The translations under genes were made by a program, and so were the position numbers. Source: Acidobacteriota bacterium (GTDB lineage Bacteria > Acidobacteriota > Thermoanaerobaculia > Multivoradales > Multivoraceae). Taken from it: DNA of 64,000 nt. The notes under the pieces were generated by a model. It saw only the letters and a list, made by a program, of their open reading frames with translations. It did not search any database and had not been told where the DNA came from. Numbering within the stretch: position 1 is the stretch's first letter; each line of letters opens with the position of its first letter. Of this stretch, positions 27,854-38,511 are shown piece by piece. The stretch is from positions 124,001 through 188,000 of the forward strand of contig JAPPFP010000006.1 of NCBI GenBank assembly GCA_028877275.1, given 5' to 3'.

Positions 27854-29164
27854 TCAGTCGATGATCGCCTGGTAGGCGAGGTTGCGGAACTCCGTGCCGT
27901 AGGTCAGGCCGGCGTGGGGGAGGATCTGGATCATGAACACGGCGACCATCTCCTCGTCGGGGTCGATCCAGAAGCGGGTGCCCGCGGCGCCGCCCCAACT
28001 GTAGTCACCGGGAGAACCCAGTGCGCCGTTGATGCCAGGGTTCGTGTTGACCCGGAAAGTGAGCCCGAACCCGTCGCCCGGCCCCATCAACTGACCGACC
28101 CGCGGCATGTCGCCTATGTGGTCGGAAGACAGCAGCTTGACGGACTTCGGACTCAGCAACTGGCCGCCGTCGTACCGGCCCCCGTCGAGAAGCATCTGGA
28201 CCATCCGGTAGTAGTCGGTGGTGGTCGAGACGAGGCCCGCGCCGCCGTAGAAGATCTTCGGCTTCTTGAGGTAGGAGTCCTGCGGCGGCGCGCTGGAGCG
28301 CATGACGGTGCCGTCGCCCGCCTCGCGGTCGGGCGTATAGAGCACGGCCAGGCGGTCTTCGGTGCCCGGGCGGACGTAGAACGCTGTGTCCTTCATGCCC
28401 AGCGGCTTGAAGATCTCCTCCTCGAGGAAGACGTCGAAGGTCTGGCCGGAGATGACCTCGACCAGGCGGCCCAGGACGTCCATGCCGTAGCCGTAGCGCC
28501 ACACCGTGCCGGGGTGGTCGTGCAGCGGCGCCTGGCCCAGCTTGTCGACGAACTCCTCGAGGGTCTGGTCGCGGTTGCCGACCCCGAGTTCGGCGTAGTA
28601 CATGCCGCCGCGCGCGTTGCGCGGGCCGCCGTAGCTGATGCCGGCGCTGTGGGTCAGCAGGTCCTGGACCGTCATGTCGCGGTTCGCGGGAACGAGCTCC
28701 ATGCGCGGGTCGCCGGTCGGGCCGACGCTCCATTCGGTGACTTCCAGGTCGCCGAGCGCCGGAATCCAGCGCGAGGCGGGCGTGCGCAGCGGGAAGCCGT
28801 ACTTCTCGTGGAGGATCATGACGGCGACTCCGGTCACCGCCTTGGACATGGAGTAGATGCGGAAGAGCGCGTCCTTCGGCATCGGCTCCTTCGTCTCGAG
28901 GTCCCGGTAGCCGTAGGTGTTGAAGTAGGCGATCTCGCCCCGCCGGGCGATGAGGCCGGTGGCGCCGGCGATTCTGCCCGCTTCGATGTAGCCGTTCATC
29001 GCCACGTCGATGCGGGCGAGCCGCTCGGATGAGAGGCCGACCTGCTCCGGCTTCGAGACGGTGACCTCCGGGTCGGCGGCCGCCAGCGGCGCCGCGATTG
29101 CCAGGGTCAGGGCGAGCAGCGCTGCGACCGCAGACCTCCAGGGTGAGAGCATCCCTCGCTTCAT
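27854..29164 (-). CDS. exported serine hydrolase, class C beta-lactamase/PBP-like
   Basis: About 436 residues with a signal peptide (VAALLALTLAIAAPLAAA), SxxK nucleophile motif in RIYSMSKAVTG (Ser105, Lys108), HSAGISYGG, and a YGYGMDVLGRLVE segment carrying the Tyr of the YxN position. This family includes esterases, D-aminopeptidases and beta-lactamases, so specificity is open. ATG at 29164 has GAGGAGA seven bases upstream. It diverges from the Nramp-like gene across 94 bp. A related secreted esterase role beside lipid and ketone reductases is plausible but only inferred. Confidence 0.88.
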   Translation of the reverse strand: MKRGMLSPWRSAVAALLALTLAIAAPLAAADPEVTVSKPEQVGLSSERLARIDVAMNGYIEAGRIAGATGLIARRGEIAYFNTYGYRDLETKEPMPKDALFRIYSMSKAVTGVAVMILHEKYGFPLRTPASRWIPALGDLEVTEWSVGPTGDPRMELVPANRDMTVQDLLTHSAGISYGGPRNARGGMYYAELGVGNRDQTLEEFVDKLGQAPLHDHPGTVWRYGYGMDVLGRLVEVISGQTFDVFLEEEIFKPLGMKDTAFYVRPGTEDRLAVLYTPDREAGDGTVMRSSAPPQDSYLKKPKIFYGGAGLVSTTTDYYRMVQMLLDGGRYDGGQLLSPKSVKLLSSDHIGDMPRVGQLMGPGDGFGLTFRVNTNPGINGALGSPGDYSWGGAAGTRFWIDPDEEMVAVFMIQILPHAGLTYGTEFRNLAYQAIID

Positions 29165-29258
29165 CGTCGTCTCCTCGTACGTTGGTCGTGAAGTGCGGCC
29201 GATCGTAACGGAGCCGCGAATCGCGCTGCTACAGTGGCGCGGAATCCCGACCAAACAG

Positions 29259-30674
29259 ATGCCGGTACCCATCCCACCGCTGCGCGAGGAGAACCTGCCC
29301 GAGCGCAAGCTCTCCTTCTGGCAGCTCGCCGGGCCTGGCGCGATCATGATCGGCCTCGCGATCGGCGCCGGCGAACTCGCGGTCTGGCCCTGGGTGACGG
29401 CCAAGTTCGGCGCGGTGATGATCTGGGCGGCGGCGCTCGGCGTCTTCCTCCAGCTCTGGATCAACATCGAGATCGGCCGCTGGGCGGTGGTCACGGGCGA
29501 GCACCCGTACACGTCGTACGCGCGGATGTCGATGGGAGTCATCTACGCCTTCCTGTCGCTCGGCTTCGTCGGTCTGTTCCTGCCGGGCTGGGCGCGGATG
29601 TCGGGAGCGGCGCTCAAGGCGCTCTTCTTCGGACCCGACGGCCCGGGCCCGGAGTGGTTCTGGACCGCCGTGACGTTCGGCCTGATCGCTCTGATCCTGT
29701 TCGGGCCCAAACAGATGTACAAGGCGGTCGAACGGGCGATCGGGATCATGGTGCTGGTCATCACGATCGGGCTGATCTACGTCGCCTTCTCGGTCGGCAC
29801 CTGGGATGCGATCAAGGAAATGGGCCGGGGACTGATCAACTTCGGCCACATCGAGCTGGACGACCAGTTCACCTTCGCCCGCTTCTTCGGCGCTGTCGTG
29901 TTCGCCGGCATCGGCGGCGCCGGAAACCTCTGGTACGCCTTCTACCTGCGGGACAAGAACATCGGGATGGGGGGCCGCATCCCGGTGCTGGCGAATCCGC
30001 TGCGCGTGCACAAGACGGCCGAAGTGCAATCGGGCTATCGCTACATCGAGAGTCCCGAGAACGCGAGCCGGTTCAGGCGCTGGATGCGCTACGTGATCCA
30101 GGACCAGGTCATCTTCTTCTGGCTCGGCAACACCTTCACGATGTTCCTGTTCATGTTCGGGGCGCTCACCGTCCTGCGCCCGGCGGGCATCGTTCCCGAA
30201 GAGGGCCAGATCGTCTGGGACATGTCGGTCATCCTGGAGACGAGCCTCGGCACGTTCGGCCGCTACGTGTTCCTGCTGATCGGCATGGCGGCGCTGTTCA
30301 GTTCCCAGCTCGGCGCCGTCGACGGCGGCGCCCGCACCTGGTCCTACCTGCTCGGCTCCATGTTCAAGTTCGGCCAGAAGCGGACCCAGAGCCAGTGGTA
30401 CCTGACCTTCGCCATCATGTTCATGGTCGCCGGCACCGCCTCGACCGCCTTCTTCGAACTGACCGGCGTCTCGGCGCTCGGCTTCATCTTCAACTCCGCC
30501 CTGCTCGGCGGCTTCGCGATGGCGATCTACGTCCCGCTCACGCTCTACGTGAACCTGACGAAGCTGCCGAAGTCCGCCCGGCCGAAGCCGCTCAACATCG
30601 TGATGATGCTGATCGCGTCCGCGGTCTACGTGTCCTTCACCCTCTTCACGATCTGGGGCCTGATCTTCGGGTGA
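29259..30674 (+). CDS. Nramp-related carrier lacking the canonical DPGN motif
   Basis: About 471 residues and eleven or so hydrophobic helices. The first helix reads LAGPGAIMIGLAIGAGELAV: the GPG of Nramp is retained, but the DPGN metal-binding turn is replaced by GAGE. The TM6 region (FAGIGGAGNLWYAFYLRDKN) lacks the MPH motif. It is therefore assigned to the Nramp/APC fold, but Mn2+/Fe2+ transport cannot be assumed. ATG at 29259 is chosen; ribosome-binding sequence is weak (GGAA). It is more distant from the two tandem relatives at 48035-50835 than those are from each other. Confidence 0.8.
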   Translation: MPVPIPPLREENLPERKLSFWQLAGPGAIMIGLAIGAGELAVWPWVTAKFGAVMIWAAALGVFLQLWINIEIGRWAVVTGEHPYTSYARMSMGVIYAFLSLGFVGLFLPGWARMSGAALKALFFGPDGPGPEWFWTAVTFGLIALILFGPKQMYKAVERAIGIMVLVITIGLIYVAFSVGTWDAIKEMGRGLINFGHIELDDQFTFARFFGAVVFAGIGGAGNLWYAFYLRDKNIGMGGRIPVLANPLRVHKTAEVQSGYRYIESPENASRFRRWMRYVIQDQVIFFWLGNTFTMFLFMFGALTVLRPAGIVPEEGQIVWDMSVILETSLGTFGRYVFLLIGMAALFSSQLGAVDGGARTWSYLLGSMFKFGQKRTQSQWYLTFAIMFMVAGTASTAFFELTGVSALGFIFNSALLGGFAMAIYVPLTLYVNLTKLPKSARPKPLNIVMMLIASAVYVSFTLFTIWGLIFG

Positions 30675-30690
30675 TCGGGACCGGGAACGC

Positions 30691-31686
30691 TCAGCCGGTG
30701 AACCGGAGCAGCGCCGCGCCCCAGTGGAAGCCGGCGCCGAAGGACGTCAGCAGCACCAGGTCGCCCGGTGAGATGCGACCCTTGCTGTGCGCTTCCCACA
30801 GGGCCAGGGGAACCGATGCCGAGCCCGTGTTGCCGTACTCCTGGAGGTTCGTGTAGACCTTCTCCATCGGCACGGACAGGTTCTTCGCGACCGCCTGGAC
30901 GATGCGCAGGTTCGCCTGGTGGGGCACGATCATCGCCACGTCCTCGAGCTTGGCGCCCACGGCCTCCAGCACGTCGAGGCCGACCTCCGACATGCGGTGG
31001 ACGGCGTGACGGAACACCGCCCGGCCCTCCATGATCAGCTTCAGATGCTCTTCCTTCTGGGCGTACTCGAGGCTGAACGGCTTGCGGGTGCCGCCGATCT
31101 CCAGGGTCAGAATGCTCCACTGGCTGCCGTCGGTGCCGGTCCTGGCGCCGAGGATCTCGGCCATCTGCGGTCCGCGCTCGACGATCACACCGGCCGCGGC
31201 GTCGCCGAACAGCACGCACGTCTCGCGGATCTTCCAGCTCACCAGACGCGTAATCAGCTCGACGCCGATGACGAGCACCCGGCGGGTGCCGGTCAGCACC
31301 CGCGAACGCGCAACGTCCATCGCCTGCACGAAGCCGGCGCAGCCGCTGCCGCCCAGGTCGTAGGAAGGGACCTCGCGGGCGCCGAGCTTGCGCTGGACGA
31401 AGGACGCCGTATCCGGGGTGTAGACCTCCGGCGTATCCGTGGCGACGATGATCTCGTCGATCTCTTCGGGGCCGATACCGCGGCTCTCGAGGGCCGATCT
31501 GGCGGCGGCCGTTGCCATGTCGGCGGTTGACTCGTCGTCCGCGGCGACGCGCCGCCGGTGGATGCCGGTGCGCTCCACGATCCACTCGTCGGAAGTGTCT
31601 ACGTACTGGGTCCACTCCTCGTTCGTCATCACTCGCTCCGGCACGTAACCGCCGAAGCCGCTGATTCCTACGGCCGTGTTCGTCAA
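30691..31686 (-). CDS. fabH: 3-oxoacyl-ACP synthase III family (FabH-like)
   Basis: 331 residues from TTG 31686, which has TAGGAG five to six bases upstream; a GTG at 31728 would add 14 residues of no family character. The KAS III triad is complete: Cys116 in GGSGCAGF, His256 in PHQANLRI and Asn286 in EYGNTGSAS. DEWIVERTGIHRRR is the standard N-terminal block. The enzyme condenses an acyl-CoA with malonyl-ACP to begin fatty acid or related chains. No other fab gene is adjacent, so it may be a secondary, pathway-specific copy. Confidence 0.9.
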   Translation of the reverse strand: MTNTAVGISGFGGYVPERVMTNEEWTQYVDTSDEWIVERTGIHRRRVAADDESTADMATAAARSALESRGIGPEEIDEIIVATDTPEVYTPDTASFVQRKLGAREVPSYDLGGSGCAGFVQAMDVARSRVLTGTRRVLVIGVELITRLVSWKIRETCVLFGDAAAGVIVERGPQMAEILGARTGTDGSQWSILTLEIGGTRKPFSLEYAQKEEHLKLIMEGRAVFRHAVHRMSEVGLDVLEAVGAKLEDVAMIVPHQANLRIVQAVAKNLSVPMEKVYTNLQEYGNTGSASVPLALWEAHSKGRISPGDLVLLTSFGAGFHWGAALLRFTG

Positions 31687-31759
31687 GTGGTCTCCTAGGG
31701 GCGTAAAATTGCCGGGTGGCTCGTCCACCGTACCACCGCTTGGCGACCCGGGTGGTGGG

Positions 31760-32935
31760 CTAGTCGTCGCCCAGCAGTTCCGCGATCACTTCGTCCGTGT
31801 CTGCGCCGCACACAGGCGGGGACCGGCGGTAGGTCACCGGCGTCTCGGACATCCTGATCGGGTTGGCGACGACGGGTACGCTGCCCGGGCCGGCCAGTGG
31901 ATGCGGCATGTCGATCGTCATGCCGCGGGCCTTCGCCTGATCCGATGACAGCGCCTGTTCCAGGGTATGGATCGGTCCTCCGGGCACGCCGCGTGCCTCC
32001 AGGCCGGCCAACACCTCGGCGCTGCTCATCTCGCGTACGAGATCCGACAGTCGGGACACCAGCTCGTCCCGGTGGGCGAGCCGGCCTGTGTTCGTCCGGT
32101 AGCGGTCGTCGGTCGCCAGTTCGGGCGCCCCGAGCAACTCGCAGAAGCGCTCGTACTGGGAGTCGTTGCCGACCGCGACGATCACGTGCCCGTCGGAGGT
32201 CTCGAAGACGCCGTAGGGGACGATGTTCGGGTGTTCGTTGCCGCGCCGCTCCGGCACCTCGCCGGAGACCAGGTAGTTCGATCCCTCGTTGACCAGCCAG
32301 GCCATCTGGGCGTCGACCAGGGCGACGTCGATGTGCTGGCCGCGGCCGGTCCGGTCGCGGTGTCGTAGCGCCGCCAGGATCGCGGTCGCCGCGTACATGC
32401 CGCACATGATGTCGGCGATGCCGACGCCGACCTTCATCGGCTCGCCGTCCGGCGCGCCCGTGAGGCTCATGATGCCGCCGTAACCCTGCGCCAGCAGGTC
32501 GTAGCCGGCGCGGTGCGCGTTCGGCCCGGTCTGACCGAAGCCGGTGATCGAGCAGTAGACGAGCCCCGGCAGCTCGTCCTTGAAGTCGTCGTAGCCGAGG
32601 CCGTAGCGGCTGAGCGCGCCGACCTTGAAGTTCTCGATCAGGACGTCGGAGCGGGCGGCGAGCCGGCGGATCACGCCGACCCCCTCGGCGGTCGCGAGAT
32701 CGATCGCGACGGAGCGCTTGTTCCGGTTGGAGCACAGGTAGTACGCGCTCTCACTCGTGTCCTCGCCGTGAGCGTCCTTGAGGAAGGGCGGACCCCAGCC
32801 GCGTGTGTCGTCGCCCCGGCCGGGACGTTCGACCTTGATCACGTCCGCGCCCAGGTCGCCGAGCAGTTGAGTGCAGGTCGGCCCGGCGAGGATGCGGGTG
32901 AGGTCGAGGATCCGGAGTCCGTCGAGGGCGGGCAT
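31760..32935 (-). CDS. CaiB/BaiF (family III) CoA transferase
   Basis: 391 residues with the family III features: LDGLRILDLTRILAGPTCTQLLGDLGADVIKVE at the N-terminus (ADVIKVERP), NKRSVAIDL, LIENFKVGAL and the active-site Asp175 in GIADIMCGMYAA, which forms the acyl-anhydride intermediate. It moves CoA between organic acids such as formate/oxalate, carnitine or bile-acid conjugates, or racemises 2-methylacyl-CoAs. ATG at 32935 opens the conserved domain. It lies 73 bp upstream of the FabH-like gene on the same strand and diverges from the monooxygenase gene. Confidence 0.92.
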   Translation of the reverse strand: MPALDGLRILDLTRILAGPTCTQLLGDLGADVIKVERPGRGDDTRGWGPPFLKDAHGEDTSESAYYLCSNRNKRSVAIDLATAEGVGVIRRLAARSDVLIENFKVGALSRYGLGYDDFKDELPGLVYCSITGFGQTGPNAHRAGYDLLAQGYGGIMSLTGAPDGEPMKVGVGIADIMCGMYAATAILAALRHRDRTGRGQHIDVALVDAQMAWLVNEGSNYLVSGEVPERRGNEHPNIVPYGVFETSDGHVIVAVGNDSQYERFCELLGAPELATDDRYRTNTGRLAHRDELVSRLSDLVREMSSAEVLAGLEARGVPGGPIHTLEQALSSDQAKARGMTIDMPHPLAGPGSVPVVANPIRMSETPVTYRRSPPVCGADTDEVIAELLGDD

Positions 32936-33000
32936 GGCTGGTGAGCGTCCACCGGTCGGCGCCGGACGCGGACACAGCCGTAGCATACGATCCTCTCTCT

Positions 33001-34643
<1,643 letters not shown>

Positions 34644-34647
<4 letters not shown>

Positions 34648-36392
34648 GATACGGAACCTGCCTCGTTCCTCTTTCCCTGGTTTCGCTGTTGGTCGCGGCG
34701 ATGCCTGTCACCGCCCAACTACAGACCGAGCCCGCGGCCGGGGTCATCCAGGAGACGGTCGACGTCGAGGTCGTGAACATCGACGTCCACGTCACCGATC
34801 GTCAGGGCGCGCCGGTCGCCGGACTCGAGCTCTCGAACTTCCAGGTGTTCGAGAACGGCGAACGCATCGAGCCGGTGAACTTCTACGAAGTCGTCCGGGA
34901 AGATCCGGATGCGAACGCGCCGATCTGGCTCGTGCTGTACTTCGATCAGCACAACCTGCTGTCCGCGAACCGCGACCGGGCGCTCGCCGAACTGGAGGTC
35001 GACCTGCCGACGGTGCTTGAGGATCGCCGGGTGCGGATCATGGTCGCGGCGCATGACCAGGAGCCGCGCGTGGTGCGGAACTTCACCCGGAACTGGGGGG
35101 CGATCCGGGGCGCCCTGAACGGTCTGAAGGGGCAGGAGACGGTCGGCGACCAGAGGGACGGCCTGCGGCAGAGCGCTCAACTCTCCGTCACGGACATCTT
35201 CCACCGGATGCGCAGCCGCGACCGACTCGACCGACAGAACGCGGGCCTCGCGATCGACGCCCTCCTGGGCGAGATGAGGACCTACGCCCGGGAGGTCTAC
35301 AACGACTCGGAGGCCAGCTTCGAGGCGCTTGGCAACTTCGTGCGCACGCTGGCCTGGCTCGAGGGCCGCAAGGCGCTCGTGTTCGTGTCGGACGGTGTGG
35401 CGGAGCGGCCCCTCGGAACGCTGATGGAGCACGTGCAGGACCTGCTCACCGGTGGCGCCAGCACCGCCGGCGCCCTGGTCGAGAGGGCGGGCGGCGGTCA
35501 GGCCGGCGGCGCGCCCGGCACGGGCGGCGTCTTCGACCGCGACGCGAGCATGGAGGTCGGCCGCCTGCAACAGGAGGTCGAGCAGTTCCGGGCGACCGCG
35601 ACGATTCAGGCCATCGTCGCCGAGGCGAACACCTACGGCGTCACGCTGTTCGCGGCCAAGCCGCCGCCGGGGGACGCCGCGACCAGCGCCAGGCGCTCAA
35701 GGGGGCGCGGCGCGCTGATGGAGGTTTCGGACCGCCGGGAAGCGCTTCACAACCTGGCTGAAGGGACCGGCGGGTTCGGCCGCACCGGCGGCGGAAGCCT
35801 GACCGGCGTGCTGACCCAGGCCGTCGGCGGCATGCAGTCGTACTACTCGCTCGGGCTCTCGTCGGCGAACAAGGTCGAGGGCGAATTCACGTCGATCGAG
35901 GTGCGGGTGCGCGGAGTGAGGGGCGCCTCGGCCGACTACCGCCGGAGCTACGTCAAGAAGGGGGTCCGCTCGCGCATCTCGGAGAGGGCGCTGGCGGCGG
36001 CGTACGTCGGCGAGAGCGACAACCGACACCGGATGGAGGTCAACGTGGACGCGATCATGCCCGTCGAAGGTGAGGACCTCTACGACGTCCAGATGTGGAT
36101 CGAGTTTCCGATCAGCAGCGTCGAGCTGGTCGAGATCGAGGGCGTTCACCGCTCCGCCACACGGCTGGTCGTCGTCGCGATGGACGACGACGACGAGCTG
36201 ACCGCGGCGCAGCATCTGGAGGTGCCGCTCGAGGTGCCCGTGGAAGCGCTCGCGGATGCCCTGGAGAGCCACTACCGGGCCGGCCTGAGAATCCGTCTGC
36301 CCGGCGGCCGCCACCGGATCGCGCTCGGGCTCTGGGACCAGGCCGCGCGGTCGGGGTCCGTGTTGACCGACGCCTTGACCGTGGGGGGGTAG
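34644..36392 (+). CDS. secreted VWFA-related domain protein (acidobacterial type)
   Basis: The 582-residue protein has a signal peptide (LVSLLVAAMPVTAQ), then the opening VDVEVVNIDVHVTDRQGAPV and LSNFQVFENGERIEPVNF typical of the VWFA-related acidobacterial domain. A VWA-like core follows (WLVLYFDQHNL, ALVFVSDGV), and a C-terminal beta domain with RSYVKKGV. Function is unknown; such proteins are abundant and secreted in Acidobacteriota. The classical MIDAS DxSxS is altered (DQHN), so metal-dependent adhesion is uncertain. It is ATGA-coupled to the monooxygenase. Confidence 0.88.
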
Positions 36393-36394
36393 CG

Positions 36395-37165
36395 ATGAAG
36401 AACCTGTTCGACGTGTCCGGCAAGGTGGCGGTGGTCACGGGAGGTTCCCGCGGCATCGGAGCGATGATCGCGCGCGGCTACGTCGAGAACGGCGTGCGCA
36501 CGTACATCAGTTCGCGCAAGGCGGCGGTTTGCGACGCGATGGCCGACGAACTCTCGGCATACGGCGAGTGCGTCTCGCTTCCGAACGACCTGTCGACGAT
36601 CGAGGGTGTGGAGCGTTTCTGCGCGGAGCTGCGGGAACGCGAGGACAGGCTTCACATTCTGGCGAACAACGCCGGCGCCGCCTGGGGAGCACCGCTCGAG
36701 GAGTTCCCCGAGTCCGGCTGGGACAAGGTGATGGACATCAACCTGAAGGGACCGTTCTACCTGACGGTCAAGCTGCTCCCGGAACTGCGTGCCGCGGCAA
36801 CGGGGGACGATCCGGCGCGGGTGATCAACATCGCCTCGATCGACGGCCTGCACGTCAACCCGCAGGAGCACTACCCCTACAGCGCCAGCAAGGCCGGCAT
36901 GATCCACCTGACCCGAGCCCTCGCGCGGCGGCTCGCGCCCGAGGACATCACGGTGAACGCCGTCTGTCCGGGCCCGTTCGAGAGCAAAATGATGGAGTAC
37001 AACCTGCGGAAGTTCGGCGACGAGATTCGCGCCCGCAATCCGCGCAAGCGGATCGGAACGCCGGAGGACATGGCCGGCGTCTCGATCTACCTGGCGTCCC
37101 GCGCCGCGGCCTACGTCACCGGTGCCGCCATCCCGGTCGACGGCGGCATCTTCGCGGTGAGCTGA
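36395..37165 (+). CDS. short-chain dehydrogenase/reductase
   Basis: 256 residues with the classical SDR cofactor turn TGGSRGIG (15-22), NNAGAAWG, Ser148 in NIASIDG, and catalytic Tyr162/Lys166 in YPYSASKAGM, then NAVCPGPFES and a GAAIPVDGG end. It should interconvert an alcohol and ketone with NAD(P)H. ATG at 36395 follows the VWFA gene stop by two bases, so it is the third gene of a plus-strand operon with the Baeyer-Villiger enzyme; a sequence alcohol to ketone to ester is a natural inference. A run of seven G lies just before the upstream stop. Confidence 0.93.
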   Translation: MKNLFDVSGKVAVVTGGSRGIGAMIARGYVENGVRTYISSRKAAVCDAMADELSAYGECVSLPNDLSTIEGVERFCAELREREDRLHILANNAGAAWGAPLEEFPESGWDKVMDINLKGPFYLTVKLLPELRAAATGDDPARVINIASIDGLHVNPQEHYPYSASKAGMIHLTRALARRLAPEDITVNAVCPGPFESKMMEYNLRKFGDEIRARNPRKRIGTPEDMAGVSIYLASRAAAYVTGAAIPVDGGIFAVS

Positions 37166-37180
37166 GGGCCGTCGTCCGCC

Positions 37181-37588
37181 TCAGTCCTCGTCGCCGCCGA
37201 GGCTGCAGATGCCGTTGCCCTTGGCGGCGATGTAGAGGAATACGAAGCAGTAGAGGGCCGCGAGTTCGCCACGGTTCACCAGCGGGAACACATAGTGGAG
37301 GATGTCCGCGTCCTCCGGGGCGCGGAACATGTGGCCCATGAAGTAGGCCGCCGCCATCAGGCCGCTGGCGAGGAACGCGACCGGGCGGGTGAACAGGCCG
37401 AGCATGATCATCGTGCCGCCGATCAGTTCGATCGGGCCCGGGACATAGAGGAGCAACGCCGGAACGTCGGGTGCCGGCGCGGGGAAGCCCACCAGCTTCT
37501 GCGCCCCGTGCCAGAGGAAGAGGAAGCCGGCGACGATCCGCATGGCGGCGTAGGTCTGGGGCTGGCAGTTCTTGAGCGAGTCGAGCAT
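37181..37588 (-). CDS. DoxX family membrane protein
   Basis: 135 residues with four hydrophobic helices and the DoxX pattern: AAMRIVAGFLFLWHGAQKL, PGPIELIGGTMIMLGLFTRPVAF, LMAAAYFMGHM and a final NRGELAALYCFVFLYIAAKG. DoxX proteins are small inner-membrane proteins, some linked to terminal oxidases or thiol redox balance; a specific role is not assignable. ATG at 37588 has GGGAGGA six bases upstream. It converges on the SDR gene with a 15-bp gap. Confidence 0.88.
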   Translation of the reverse strand: MLDSLKNCQPQTYAAMRIVAGFLFLWHGAQKLVGFPAPAPDVPALLLYVPGPIELIGGTMIMLGLFTRPVAFLASGLMAAAYFMGHMFRAPEDADILHYVFPLVNRGELAALYCFVFLYIAAKGNGICSLGGDED

Positions 37589-37620
37589 CGCGTTCCTCCC
37601 TGGGCTGTTGGTGGTCGCGA

Positions 37621-38442
37621 CTAGCCTAGCGTCCGGTGCGAGGCGTCGAGCGGCGCCAGCAGGTCTTCTTCGCGGCTGGCGACGAGCAGACGGTGCGGCC
37701 GGTCCTTGATCAGGCTGCGCTCGAACGGGACGATGCGGAACGTCCAGTTCCGGAGCGCCGGGAACTCCTCGAAGTTCCGGTGAATCGTGAAGACGCCGAC
37801 GGTTCGGGAGTGCGAGATCGTCTCGAACTCGTTCCAGAAGTCGGCGAGCGACCAGTGGAAGCCGGCGGCGTAGAAGGAGTAGACGAGGTCGTAGGGTCCG
37901 GGCAGACCGTCCAGGCGGTGCTTCAGTTCGTGGGCGTCGAAGATGCGGAAGCCCGGCACCTCGTTGTACTCCAGCACCTGGCGCAGCGTCGTGAGATCGC
38001 CGCAGAAGGAGCGGTCGGTCCGTTGGCCGCTGCGGGGGTAGTCGATCCGGGGACCGTCGCCGTCGTAGAGGTGGAACTCGGTGTCGTTCCAGTCGAGGCC
38101 GCGCCGGAAGAACGCGGTAGAGCGGCCGAGACCGCAACCGATGTCGAGCGCTTTGTCTGGGGGCGGCATGGCGCGGAGAACCGGCTCCGCGGCGTCGAAC
38201 TCGCCCCAGCAGGACCCGTTCTGCGTCAGCTCCCAGAACGATCGCGAAGACTCTCCGGGTTCGAGATGAAACTGCGGCGACAGGCGGGAGATCGCCGCCA
38301 CCATCTCCGCCGTCATCGGCGGCGACCGGAAGTGTCGTTCCCGGTCCCGGAAGCGCGGGTGGATGTCGGCCACCGAGAGTTCGCGACCCGTGCGCTTGCG
38401 CCACTCGGCGCGCAGCCGGGGCAGCAGGAAGGAGAAGTCCAT
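37621..38442 (-). CDS. class I SAM-dependent methyltransferase-like protein
   Basis: 273 residues with SAM-binding motif I ALDIGCGLGRST (97-108) and the acidic motif region HLYDGDGPRI; YDLVYSFYAAGFHW is a plausible motif IV. The N-terminal hundred residues lack a recognisable domain. The substrate is unknown. The frame lies between DoxX (32 bp) and the tricorn-like protease gene (69 bp, with a hairpin between), all on the minus strand. No export signal is seen. Confidence 0.75.
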   Translation of the reverse strand: MDFSFLLPRLRAEWRKRTGRELSVADIHPRFRDRERHFRSPPMTAEMVAAISRLSPQFHLEPGESSRSFWELTQNGSCWGEFDAAEPVLRAMPPPDKALDIGCGLGRSTAFFRRGLDWNDTEFHLYDGDGPRIDYPRSGQRTDRSFCGDLTTLRQVLEYNEVPGFRIFDAHELKHRLDGLPGPYDLVYSFYAAGFHWSLADFWNEFETISHSRTVGVFTIHRNFEEFPALRNWTFRIVPFERSLIKDRPHRLLVASREEDLLAPLDASHRTLG

Positions 38443-38472
38443 TGGTTGCTTCGACGCGTCGAGTGTCGGTGC

Positions 38473-38490
38473 GCCGGCCTTCTGGCCGGC
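38473..38490. other. strong GC hairpin downstream of tricorn-like gene
   Basis: GCCGGCC-TTCT-GGCCGGC is a perfect 7-bp stem with a four-base loop, 21 bp past the protease stop in its reading direction. No T-run follows on the minus strand, so it could slow or protect the transcript end rather than act as a standard intrinsic terminator. Confidence 0.4.
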
Positions 38491-38511
38491 ATCCGGTCTC
38501 CGTGTCTCCGG

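Noticed and set aside
36383..36390. Programmed frameshift at the G-run near the VWFA gene end
   Set aside because: The run lies at the last codons of a complete gene, and the next gene has its own ATG two bases after the stop, so a frameshift is not needed.
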